From positions 1 to 38,903 of the forward strand of contig JAUNQH010000018.1 in assembly GCA_030536295.1 (NCBI GenBank): DNA of 38,903 nucleotides, in the 5' to 3' direction. The translations under genes and the position numbers were made by a program. The notes beneath the pieces were generated by a model, which did not search any database, was not told the DNA's origin, and worked only from the letters and a program-made list of their open reading frames with translations. Source of the DNA: Clostridia bacterium (GTDB lineage: Bacteria > Bacillota > Clostridia > Christensenellales > Aristaeellaceae). The stretch's first letter is position 1. Each line of letters begins with the position of its first letter. Below, piece after piece: positions 8,580-16,050 of the stretch.

Positions 8580-10604
8580 ATGACCTTCTCCTTTCCGCTG
8601 TGCGGTTTCCCGCTGACTTTCCGGGCGGACGGATTCCGGATCCTTTACTCCGCCATCGCCCTGTTCATGTGGGGAATGTCGGCACTGTTCTCCCCCAGAT
8701 ATTTCAAAGGACACGGACACACCGGCAGATACGCCTGCTTTACCGCGGTCACGTTTCTGGCCACCGTCGGTGTGTTTTTGTCCGATGACCTCTTCTGCAC
8801 CTTTATCTTTTTCGAGATCATGTCCCTGTCCAGCTATCCATGGGTCGTGCAGGAAGAAACACGGGAAGCGCTGCGGGCCGGTCAGACTTATCTGGCCGTC
8901 GCCATCCTCGGCGGAATGGTCACCCTGATGGGCATGTTTCTGATGTATCGCATGGCCGGAACGCTGTCCTTCGGCGGTCTGCGCGCCTTTGCCGCCGGGA
9001 CCGCCGATCCGGCCGCGCTGTATCTTCCCGGCGTGCTGATCTTCTTCGGTTTCGCCGCGAAAGCGGGGGTCTTTCCGCTTCATATATGGCTTCCGAAAGC
9101 GCACCCCGTAGCTCCCGCCCCCGCCAGCGCGCTCCTTTCCGGTATTCTTACAAAAGGCGGCGTGTTCGGCATCCTCGTTGTCAGCTGCAATCTGTTCGCG
9201 GGGGATCCGGGCTGGGGAAACTTCCTGCTTCTGCTCGCGATGATCACCATGGTGCTCGGCGCGGCAATGGCGATCTTTTCCGTGGATCTCAAGCGGACGC
9301 TCGCCTGCTCCTCCATGAGCCAGATCGGCTTTATCCTGACAGGCGTCGCAATGACCGTCCTGCTGGGTGAAGAAAACGGCACCGCGATCCGCGGCACCGT
9401 ACTGCATATGGTGAATCACAGTCTGCTGAAGCTGGACCTGTTTCTGTGCGCCGGCGCCGTATATATGAATACCCACAGCCTGGATCTGAATACGGTCAGG
9501 GGGTTCGGCCGCGGCAAACCGTTCCTGCATTTCTGCTTTGCGATGGGATATCTCGGGATCATCGGTATGCCGCTCTTCAACGGTTTTCTGTCCAAGAGCC
9601 TGCTGCACGAAGCGATCCTTGAGCAGTATGCCGAAAGCGGCGCGTGGGCATACAAAGCGGCGGAGATCCTGTTCCTGTTCTCCGGCGGGCTCACAGCCGC
9701 CTATATGACCAAGCTGTATATCTGTATCTTCCATCAGAAAAATAAAGACGCGAAACTTCAGCAGAAATACAACGGCATGAAGCATTATCTTTCTCCGGCT
9801 TCCGCCGCCGCGCTGGGGGCAAGCGCGTTCGTACTGCCCGTCCTCGGCATGCTGCCCGACCTTACGGCCGGTCCGCTGGCAGACAAAGCGGCGCCGTTCC
9901 TCGGCGGCATCTCATCCTCACCGGTCATTCACTGGTTCAGCGGGGAAAACATCAAAGGCGCGCTGATCTCGCTCGCCATCGGCGCGGCGGGATATTTCCT
10001 GATCCGCCGCTTCCTGATGAAGGAAGACCGCTATATAAACCGCTGGCCCGTTTGGCTGGATCTGGAAGACCGCGTCTACCGGCCGCTGGCGGAACGCATC
10101 CTGCCGGCCGCCGGTCTCCTGATCGGCCGCGCCGCGGACAGGCTGATCGACAACCCGTTCTGTATGAAGATCTTCCCCGCGATCATCACGGCACTGACCA
10201 GAGGGCTTGAGCATACCGTGGAGAACAGCTTCTGTACCAAAGCTGTCCCCGCCTGTGTCACGGGCATTACGCGCACGCTTGATAAAGGAACGGATACCGC
10301 GGCAGTCGCCCTGCGCCATACGCTGTTCCGCAGAGAAAAGAAAGCTGATCACACCTTATCGGCAGGCGACAGGATCCGCCTCAGGGCGGGCAGCGCGATG
10401 AACCGTTCCGACGCGGCCATGGACGCCCTGTTCCATGAAAAAGAATACAAAGGAAGGCGGAAAGATCACGTTGCCCGCCTGTTCGCCCTGAAGGATGAAA
10501 CATACAAGGCAAACCGGTATATCTCCAGAAGCGTCAGCTATGGTCTGCTTCTGGTGGCGTTCGGTCTGTGCGCGGCACTGGTCTGGCTGATCTTCATGCA
10601 ATGA
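8580..10604 (+). CDS. Proton-conducting antiporter subunit 4 with long C-terminal extension
   Basis: 674 residues. ATG 8580 follows AAAGGAGGG and an in-frame TAA lies 36 bases upstream, so the N-terminus is genuine. Compared with subunits 1-3 it lacks the first ~60 residues (helices 1-2): the helix-5 Glu is residue 79, not ~138. Lys161 (FGFAAKAGVFPLHIWLPKAH), Lys192 (GILTKGG) and Lys339 (GFLSKS) are present. After the core come two further helices (about 405-425 and 457-478), then ~170 hydrophilic to amphipathic residues with an internal duplication (525-547 and 549-571), and a last helix at 651-673. A long cytoplasmic or lateral segment followed by a terminal helix recalls the NuoL lateral helix, without visible sequence identity. 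It is the last gene of the operon. Confidence 0.85.
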   Translation: MTFSFPLCGFPLTFRADGFRILYSAIALFMWGMSALFSPRYFKGHGHTGRYACFTAVTFLATVGVFLSDDLFCTFIFFEIMSLSSYPWVVQEETREALRAGQTYLAVAILGGMVTLMGMFLMYRMAGTLSFGGLRAFAAGTADPAALYLPGVLIFFGFAAKAGVFPLHIWLPKAHPVAPAPASALLSGILTKGGVFGILVVSCNLFAGDPGWGNFLLLLAMITMVLGAAMAIFSVDLKRTLACSSMSQIGFILTGVAMTVLLGEENGTAIRGTVLHMVNHSLLKLDLFLCAGAVYMNTHSLDLNTVRGFGRGKPFLHFCFAMGYLGIIGMPLFNGFLSKSLLHEAILEQYAESGAWAYKAAEILFLFSGGLTAAYMTKLYICIFHQKNKDAKLQQKYNGMKHYLSPASAAALGASAFVLPVLGMLPDLTAGPLADKAAPFLGGISSSPVIHWFSGENIKGALISLAIGAAGYFLIRRFLMKEDRYINRWPVWLDLEDRVYRPLAERILPAAGLLIGRAADRLIDNPFCMKIFPAIITALTRGLEHTVENSFCTKAVPACVTGITRTLDKGTDTAAVALRHTLFRREKKADHTLSAGDRIRLRAGSAMNRSDAAMDALFHEKEYKGRRKDHVARLFALKDETYKANRYISRSVSYGLLLVAFGLCAALVWLIFMQ

Positions 10605-10655
10605 TCCCGTAAGATCGTCCGTTTCCGGCTGCGGTATGGCAGTGAAACAAACATA

Positions 10656-10704
10656 AAGGGTTGTCAGTGACAGCGGCTGTTTGCCGTTATCCCTGACAAC
10701 CCTT
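10656..10704 (+). terminator. Terminator at the end of the antiporter operon
   Basis: Perfect 12-bp stem AAGGGTTGTCAG (10656-10667) and CTGACAACCCTT (10693-10704) with a 25-base loop, then GCTCTTTC. It lies between the convergent antiporter operon and the minus-strand nucleotidyltransferase gene and could serve both. Confidence 0.75.
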
Positions 10705-10715
10705 GCTCTTTCGGT

Positions 10716-10751
10716 ACCGCAAAACAGAACTGCTGTTTTCCGCTTTGCGGT
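10716..10751. repeat. Nested inverted repeat downstream of the operon terminator
   Basis: ACCGCAAA (10716-10723) pairs with TTTGCGGT (10744-10751), and inside it AAAACAG (10721-10727) can alternatively pair with CTGTTTT (10733-10739). The two pairings compete. Its place between convergent genes suggests a transcription-end structure for the minus-strand gene that stops at 10798, but there is no clear T-run. Confidence 0.4.
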
Positions 10752-10797
10752 CCGTTGTTTACCCGTGATCTCCGTTCACCGGAACAGAGACCGGCTT

Positions 10798-11703
10798 TCA
10801 GAAAAGCGTTTCCGGATACACGCCTTCATCATGCATCTTTTTCAGCTCCGCCTGTACATAGGGCTTATCTTCTTTATATGTAACACCGAACCATACGGCA
10901 TCCGTGCTGAGCACATCCACCGCCATTTTCTCCTCATGCATCAGCTGATCCACGAGCGTCGGCAGCACATACTCCGCCTTCAGTTCATTCTCGGGCAATC
11001 CTTTCAGGAAAGCGGCCAGATCGTTTTCAGCCTTTCCGAAGATCCACGGCGTAAAGCCGAAAAAGTTCATGCTGACCAGACCGTCCGGATCCAGCAGCAC
11101 GCCGGCCGGATCAGCCGCCGTGTCCCGGATCGTCCCATCCGGGAACAGTGTGATCTTATACGTTTCCTTAATGGATGACAGGCAGCCGGACTCATCAACA
11201 TCGCAGACCCCGCGTGTAACATGTCCGTGCTCACTGACCGTGTTTTTCAGATAGTAACCCACCATACAGGAATGACGGCTGTCCCGCAGCTTATCGAGAT
11301 GGTCCGCCATGGTCTTGAACGCGGATACCCCGTAGTAATCGTCCGCGTTGACCACGGCAAAAGGCTCGCTGATAACATTGCGGGCAGCGAGGACCGCCTG
11401 CACGGTGCCGAGCGGCTTCGTTCTTTCGGCCGGAACATGGCAGCCTTCCGGAATATCGTTCATCTCCTGGAATACATACTCCACCCGCACTTTTTTCGAA
11501 ATGGGATCGCCGAATCTTTCCCTGAACATTTCCTCAAAATCATGTTTGATCACAAAAACGACTTTGTCAAATCCTGCCTTTACCGCGTCAAAAACGGAAT
11601 ACATCATCAGGATCTCATTGTGCGGCCCCATACCGTCGATCTGCTTGTTTCCGCCGTATCTGGAACCCATACCGGCGGCCATGACAAGAAGCGTCTTCTG
11701 CAT
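10798..11703 (-). CDS. Sugar-phosphate nucleotidyltransferase-like protein
   Basis: 301 residues. ATG at 11703 is chosen: GGAG lies 10 bases upstream and the product begins directly with the nucleotide-binding core MQKTLLVMAAGMGSRYGGNK. An upstream ATG at 11760 would add a non-conserved 19-residue leader without a good Shine-Dalgarno. The N-terminal GxGSRxGGxKQ signature and the acidic metal-binding motif AVVNADDYYG (about residues 107-116) are those of NTP_transferase (GT-A-like) enzymes that join a sugar phosphate to a nucleotide. The substrate cannot be read from sequence. It is monocistronic or weakly linked to the Ig-like gene upstream (157-base gap). Confidence 0.75.
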   Translation of the reverse strand: MQKTLLVMAAGMGSRYGGNKQIDGMGPHNEILMMYSVFDAVKAGFDKVVFVIKHDFEEMFRERFGDPISKKVRVEYVFQEMNDIPEGCHVPAERTKPLGTVQAVLAARNVISEPFAVVNADDYYGVSAFKTMADHLDKLRDSRHSCMVGYYLKNTVSEHGHVTRGVCDVDESGCLSSIKETYKITLFPDGTIRDTAADPAGVLLDPDGLVSMNFFGFTPWIFGKAENDLAAFLKGLPENELKAEYVLPTLVDQLMHEEKMAVDVLSTDAVWFGVTYKEDKPYVQAELKKMHDEGVYPETLF

Positions 11704-11859
11704 TGCTGTCAAATCTCCATTCTCTGTTGTTTTCCGTATCAGTATATTTTTCTGAGCCATATGCTGATATGATCACCTGAAATCGGATCTGTACACATTG
11801 CGGTCTTTTTCTCCCACAGTGCGACATCTTGTCCCGCGTCCGTTACAGCGCTGCGTATA

Positions 11860-12924
11860 TCACTTTACGCCGGCTGTGATCGTCATATCTTCGGTCACAC
11901 CTTCAAGCGTGAATGTGCCCGCCACGGTGTCCGCTGAGATCGTAATGCCGTTGATCACCCAGTAATCCACATTGCCTTCAGCCGTTACGGTAAAGGCAGC
12001 GGGGGCTGTCAGCGTAAGCGCGGCCGCCGGAGCGTCCGCGGAACCGGCAGCCTGGAGCAGGGCGCCTTCCGCCGTAATGGTGACCGTACCGTCCGGAACA
12101 GGCGTGGGCGTTGTCTTGTCCGCCTTGGTCTTCTTCGGCTTCGGCGTCGGGGTGGGCATCGGCGTGGGCGTCGGGTCAGGCGTACGGACACCGGCCGGCA
12201 GATCCATTCCTTCGATCATGACAACGACCGGATCGGTCTTTTCCGAGAATGAACCGTTGGTCACCTTGCAGTAAACGTACCATCCGTTCATTTCTTTCGG
12301 AATATTGGTCAGTGTAAGCTTGGATCTTGTCGCGCCGGTGACTTCCAGTCCTTTGAGGGTCTTCGCCACCGTCTTCGCGTTGATCTCTTTTTTCGTCTTC
12401 GGACTGACAAAGATCCATTTATATTCCTTGGCATTCTCCGCCTTCACCGTCAGGGTGCAGGAACCTCCGACAGGAACGACCGGTGACGGGGACCATTCCG
12501 TGATCGTCGGTGTGACCGGTTCCGGTGTCGGCGTCGGAGCCTCCATCCCCTTGATAAAAATGGTCGCGGTATCGGACTTCACGGTATACCCGTCGCCGAC
12601 GAGCTTGCAGTAATAAGACCATCCGTTCATCGATTCCGGAACATTGCCCAGCGTCAGGGACGATTTGTTGGGCCCCGTGACCTTGAGACCCTTGATCGAC
12701 TTGGCGATCTTTCTGCCGGTGATCTCCTTGCCGGTCTTCGGATTGATAAAGACCCAGGTAAGTGATTTATAATTCTTTGCCTTCACTGTCAGTACGCAGC
12801 TCTTTCCCGCCTCTACCGTGACATCTTCCGGCTGCTGGGAAATGGAAGGTTTCGCGGCCAGCGCGGTACCGGCACAGCCGATGATCAGCACAAGAACCAT
12901 CAGCAGGGCTGTAATCTTTTTCAT
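11860..12924 (-). CDS. Secreted two-domain Ig-like protein with Pro/Thr linker
   Basis: 354 residues; ATG 12924 has AAGGAGG 8 bases upstream. A signal peptide occupies residues 1-23 (ALAA-KP). Alternatively LIIGC (13-17) reads as a lipobox, so lipoprotein anchoring is possible. Two homologous Ig-like modules follow (about 25-126 and 138-238), each with a core W, the phrase F-NPKTGKEI or VSPKTKKEI, and a late NGW-Y-YC strand. A Pro/Thr/Lys linker (about 248-277; PTPTPMPTPTPKPKK) leads to a small C-terminal beta-rich domain (278-354). No enzyme motif is visible. A surface-binding role is an inference from the architecture. Confidence 0.75.
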   Translation of the reverse strand: MKKITALLMVLVLIIGCAGTALAAKPSISQQPEDVTVEAGKSCVLTVKAKNYKSLTWVFINPKTGKEITGRKIAKSIKGLKVTGPNKSSLTLGNVPESMNGWSYYCKLVGDGYTVKSDTATIFIKGMEAPTPTPEPVTPTITEWSPSPVVPVGGSCTLTVKAENAKEYKWIFVSPKTKKEINAKTVAKTLKGLEVTGATRSKLTLTNIPKEMNGWYVYCKVTNGSFSEKTDPVVVMIEGMDLPAGVRTPDPTPTPMPTPTPKPKKTKADKTTPTPVPDGTVTITAEGALLQAAGSADAPAAALTLTAPAAFTVTAEGNVDYWVINGITISADTVAGTFTLEGVTEDMTITAGVK

Positions 12925-13131
12925 TTCATATGCCTCCTTGTCAGTATCTGTTTTCGATCAGTGTTCATAACCGCCGGACACTGAAATGCTTCCCGGACCG
13001 TCCGGTCATCAGGCAGGTGTTTTTCTGTTTCCTGTCCCGCGTTTTTTATCCTTTTCTGCGTTATCTGTACGCTCCGCTTCATGACTTCGGTACATATCCG
13101 GTCCGAAACATCAATCCCCCCATAATGCGAA

Positions 13132-13160
13132 AGTATAATATATTCGTATCCCTTTGTCAA
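13132..13160 (-). promoter_or_regulatory. Strong sigma-70-type promoter of the two-domain Ig-like gene
   Basis: On the minus strand TTGACA (13160-13155), 17-bp spacer, TATACT (13137-13132). The -35 is a perfect consensus match and the -10 matches five of six. Predicted transcription starts near 13125, leaving an untranslated leader of about 200 bases. Confidence 0.7.
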
Positions 13161-13210
13161 ACAAGTTCGGCGTATATAACTTGTGTTTCCTGCTTTTTTC
13201 GCATTTGCGG

Positions 13211-13239
13211 TTGCTATTTTTATGCCGTGCAATTATAAT
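13211..13239 (+). promoter_or_regulatory. lysR promoter, homologous to the transporter promoter
   Basis: TTGCTA (13211-13216), 17-bp spacer, TATAAT (13234-13239). The -35, spacer start and -10 closely resemble the promoter at 14391-14419, and a TTTATGTTAT element found there recurs at 13262-13271. This implies shared control, probably including autoregulation. Confidence 0.7.
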
Positions 13240-13292
13240 TTATCTGTTATTATTCATCATCTTTATGTTATGAAGGTAAGGAGGCCGGCGAT

Positions 13293-14261
13293 TTGAACTC
13301 TGCTGACGAAACAGTACTGAAAATTCTGGAATACGGCAGCATCACCGGTGCGGCAAAAGCGACCGGGCTTACGCAGCCGGCGCTGAGCAGCAGCCTGATC
13401 CGCCTCGAACAGGAGCTGGGCTTCAAGATCTTCAACCGGAAAACGACTCCGGTCAGCCTGACGGTGAAAGGCCGTATGTATATCGACCTCATACGAAGGC
13501 GCCAGAAGCTGACAGATTGTTTTGAGGAAAAGATCAAAGCTGTTGATAAAGGGGAGACTGTTACCCTGTCGGTCGGCGCAACAGTAACTTACGCCGACTC
13601 GATCGTCATGGAGGCGGTCGCGAGGATGTCGGAGCTCCATCCGGATTGTCGGCTGTCGGTCCGGGCAGCCACAATGGATAATCTGGTCAAGCTTTCGGGT
13701 GAAGGAAAGCTGGACTGCTTCATCAGTACATATTCCGGTCTCCCGGAACAATTCCGTCAGGAGCTTCTGTTTTATGACAGATACATCCTCATTGTGCCTT
13801 CCGGAACGCCGATGGAGCAAGCGCTTTCGGATTCAGCCTTACACAGCGGCGGAGTGCCGGATTACGCCCTGCTGAACGGCGCGCCGTTCATCCTGCTTGA
13901 CGAGGAACAGCCGATGCGGCAAAGGGTGAACGATTTTTTCCGGTTCTATGGGATTCAGCCGTCAAAAGTGATCAATATCGACCACAATTCGGCTGCCGTC
14001 ACGCTTGCGAAAAAAGGCTGCGGCATTTGCTTCCTTCCGCAAAGTTTCATCAGGTTCTCCGGTTTATGCGACAGATTCGTTTATTTCCCGCTTCCGGATA
14101 TGCTGTTCAAATATGAGATCCTGTTCGCCGTCAATGACGATCTTGAATATTCACCCTTGTGCGGTGAACTGAAAACAGCTTTGCTGGAGTTCGCGGGCGA
14201 ATGGGAAGAAAGCCGGAAGTTCAATAACGATACCGCGGACAGACCGTCAAATGACAAATGA
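13293..14261 (+). CDS. LysR-family transcriptional regulator
   Basis: 322 residues. TTG 13293 lies 8 bases after AAGGAGG (13278-13284) and gives a product that starts exactly at the winged helix. Residues 1-60 contain the HTH signature (YGSITGAAKATGLTQPALSSS, then RLEQELGFKIFNR). The periplasmic-binding-protein-like effector domain spans about 85-300, with SVGATVTYADSIVMEAVARM at its start. LysR proteins bind a small effector and control a nearby gene. The transporter 242 bases downstream, on the same strand and with a matching promoter, is the likely target; a carboxylate effector is an inference. Confidence 0.88.
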   Translation: MNSADETVLKILEYGSITGAAKATGLTQPALSSSLIRLEQELGFKIFNRKTTPVSLTVKGRMYIDLIRRRQKLTDCFEEKIKAVDKGETVTLSVGATVTYADSIVMEAVARMSELHPDCRLSVRAATMDNLVKLSGEGKLDCFISTYSGLPEQFRQELLFYDRYILIVPSGTPMEQALSDSALHSGGVPDYALLNGAPFILLDEEQPMRQRVNDFFRFYGIQPSKVINIDHNSAAVTLAKKGCGICFLPQSFIRFSGLCDRFVYFPLPDMLFKYEILFAVNDDLEYSPLCGELKTALLEFAGEWEESRKFNNDTADRPSNDK

Positions 14262-14390
14262 CGAAACGGCGGCACGCGTTTTCATCACCCCGCCGCTCCC
14301 GCCCGGCGCGAAATATCGCGGTACCTTATCTTTCCCGGATATCCGCGGCGAGATCGTATCTTTGAATTTGTTTTTTCATAGTATTCCCTG

Positions 14391-14419
14391 TTGCTATTTT
14401 TTTCCGTTGCATCTATAAT
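14391..14419 (+). promoter_or_regulatory. Promoter of the DASS transporter gene
   Basis: TTGCTA (14391-14396), 17-bp spacer, TATAAT (14414-14419), so the transporter can be transcribed separately from lysR. It resembles the lysR promoter base for base over much of its length. Confidence 0.72.
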
Positions 14420-14423
14420 GTTT

Positions 14424-14442
14424 ATGTTATTGCACATAACAT
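14424..14442. promoter_or_regulatory. Candidate LysR operator palindrome
   Basis: ATGTTAT (14424-14430), 5-base centre, ATAACAT (14436-14442): a perfect dyad, AT-rich and of LysR T-N11-A type spacing. It starts 4 bases after the -10 box and covers the expected transcription start. A half site (TTTATGTTAT) is also found in front of lysR at 13262-13271. Confidence 0.6.
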
Positions 14443-14503
14443 TTCCATAATGTCCGGTATTCCGGAACAGGGCGGCATCAGCCGTACAGGGAGGAATTTC
14501 AAA

Positions 14504-15928
14504 ATGAAACGAAGCACAAAATGGATCCATCTGCTCATCGGTCCTGCGCTGTTTTTCCTGTGCAGGTTTCTCCTGCCTGCTTCAGTCTTCACCGATGCCG
14601 TTTCACGGTCAGCCATCGGCACGGTCGCGTGGATGGCTTACTGGTGGGTGACCCGGCCGGTCGATCTGGCCGTCACGGCCTTCCTGCCGATCGCCGTGAA
14701 CGCGATCTTCCCGATGACCGGGATGAGTACCGTGATCGCGAACTACTCATCCGAAACGATCCTGCTGCTGCTCGGATCGTCCATTCTCGCAGTCTCGATG
14801 GAGATCACCGGCCTGGATAAGCGGATCGCCGCCCGGTTCCTCGGGCTCATCGGCGAAAAGCTCCGCCTCCAGCTGATCTTCTGGTTCATTCTTTCCGCTC
14901 TGCTGTCAGCCATTCTCCCGAACGCGGTCGTCTGCGCGACGATCACGCCGATCGCGGTATCCATGCTGAAATTCGCGGGTGAAGGCGACGTCTCCTCCAG
15001 CCGGATCGGTTCCAAGCTGCTGCTGTATATCGCTTACGGCGTCGGCATCGGCGGGCTCTTCAGCCCGCTCGGCGGTGCAATGAATCTGGTAACGGTCGAC
15101 TATCTCCAGCAGGTGACCGGTCAGGAATTCATGTACGGCGTCTGGGTCGTCCGTTTCCTGCCCTTCATGTTAGTGCTGCTGATCAGCAATATCGTGTTCA
15201 TGCTTCGGGATGTAAAAAAGACGGATGCCCTTTCGGGCTCCCGCCAGTATTTCATTGAAGAATATCAGAAGATGCCGCCCATGTCCCGCGGGGAATGGGG
15301 ATCGCTGATCCTTTTTGCCGTGGCGACGCTCCTGTCCTTCACCCGTGAACTGTATAAGGATCTGATTCCCGGTCTCAAACCGGCATATGTATTCATTATC
15401 TGCGCCATCCTCTCTTTCCTGATCACGGATAAGGATCATCAGCGTGTGATCCGCTGGAAGGAGGTCCAGGGCAAGATCGTCTGGGAACTGATCTTTGTCT
15501 TCGCGGGCGGTCTGGCAGCCGGTTCGCTGATCAACGGATCCGGCGCCGCGGAAGCGATCGGTTCCTTTGTCGCGGGGCTCGGTCTGACCGGGGATATTTT
15601 CACCATATTGATGATCGTGGCCGTTACACTGATCCTTTCCGATGTTACTTCCAACACCGCGACGGCATCCGTCGCGATCCCGATCGTGATCTCTATTGTG
15701 AAGGGGATCGGGCTGGATCCTGTTCCGTGGATCTATATCGCGACGATCGGTGTGAATCTCTCCTACATGCTGCCGACTTCGATCCGCGCGATCCCCGTCG
15801 GCTATGGACTCGAACCGAAATATATGCTGAAGGAGGGCTGGAAGATGAGCATCATGGTCATCATCCTGATGACCGGAGTCGCCTGGCTCCTCCTCACCTA
15901 TTGGCCCGCCTTCAGTACGATCCTGTAA
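14504..15928 (+). CDS. SLC13/DASS-family sodium:dicarboxylate-type transporter
   Basis: 474 residues. ATG 14504 follows AGGGAGG (14488-14494) by 9 bases; an upstream in-frame ATG at 14450 has no such site. About 11-12 helices are expected. The C-terminal half carries SDVTSNTATASVAIPI (about residues 383-398), the DASS Ser-Asn-Thr substrate/Na+ motif, and the N-terminal repeat has the related LPNAVVCATITPIAVS. The family imports Krebs-cycle or related dicarboxylates with Na+. Control by the adjacent LysR protein is suggested by the shared promoter and dyad. The exact substrate (succinate, malate, tartrate, citrate) cannot be told. Confidence 0.85.
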   Translation: MKRSTKWIHLLIGPALFFLCRFLLPASVFTDAVSRSAIGTVAWMAYWWVTRPVDLAVTAFLPIAVNAIFPMTGMSTVIANYSSETILLLLGSSILAVSMEITGLDKRIAARFLGLIGEKLRLQLIFWFILSALLSAILPNAVVCATITPIAVSMLKFAGEGDVSSSRIGSKLLLYIAYGVGIGGLFSPLGGAMNLVTVDYLQQVTGQEFMYGVWVVRFLPFMLVLLISNIVFMLRDVKKTDALSGSRQYFIEEYQKMPPMSRGEWGSLILFAVATLLSFTRELYKDLIPGLKPAYVFIICAILSFLITDKDHQRVIRWKEVQGKIVWELIFVFAGGLAAGSLINGSGAAEAIGSFVAGLGLTGDIFTILMIVAVTLILSDVTSNTATASVAIPIVISIVKGIGLDPVPWIYIATIGVNLSYMLPTSIRAIPVGYGLEPKYMLKEGWKMSIMVIILMTGVAWLLLTYWPAFSTIL

Positions 15929-15953
15929 ACCCTGTTTTTACCGGAACAAATAT

Positions 15954-16026
15954 CCGCCTGATCTCATTGCATCCCCCGCGCGGCAATCACCTGTTTGCTG
16001 TCCCGGGAAGCTATGAGATCAGGCGG
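15954..16026 (+). terminator. Terminator with an unusually long loop
   Basis: Perfect 13-bp stem CCGCCTGATCTCA (15954-15966) and TGAGATCAGGCGG (16014-16026) followed by TTTTT. The loop is 47 bases and can itself fold (GCAA...TTGC). It ends the transporter transcript and lies 24 bases beyond the rfbD stop on the other strand, so it may also limit that operon. Confidence 0.75.
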
Positions 16027-16050
16027 TTTTTCCGTTCCGTTCATTGTTAT

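Larger units (their letters stand above)
12925..13292. other. 368-bp divergent regulatory region
   Basis: Lies between the minus-strand Ig-like gene and lysR. It holds a minus-strand promoter (13132-13160), a plus-strand promoter (13211-13239) about 50 bp away, and a leader of about 200 bases in front of the Ig-like gene whose function I cannot read. Short open frames on both strands overlap the promoters and look non-coding. Confidence 0.6.

Noticed and set aside
1341-10604. Annotation as complex I or as a membrane-bound hydrogenase
   Set aside because: No quinone-site subunit, iron-sulfur protein, large hydrogenase subunit or NADH module is present; E, F, G and MnhB-type subunits point to an Mrp/Mbh antiporter module.
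10605-10797. Possible small gene or attachment site between the convergent units
   Set aside because: The region is fully accounted for by the operon terminator and the nested inverted repeat; no integrase, tRNA end or direct repeat was seen.
12921-13232. Possible ~103-residue minus-strand gene upstream of the two-domain Ig-like gene
   Set aside because: It contains the strong TTGACA-17-TATACT promoter of that gene, overlaps its start, and has no Shine-Dalgarno or recognisable sequence.
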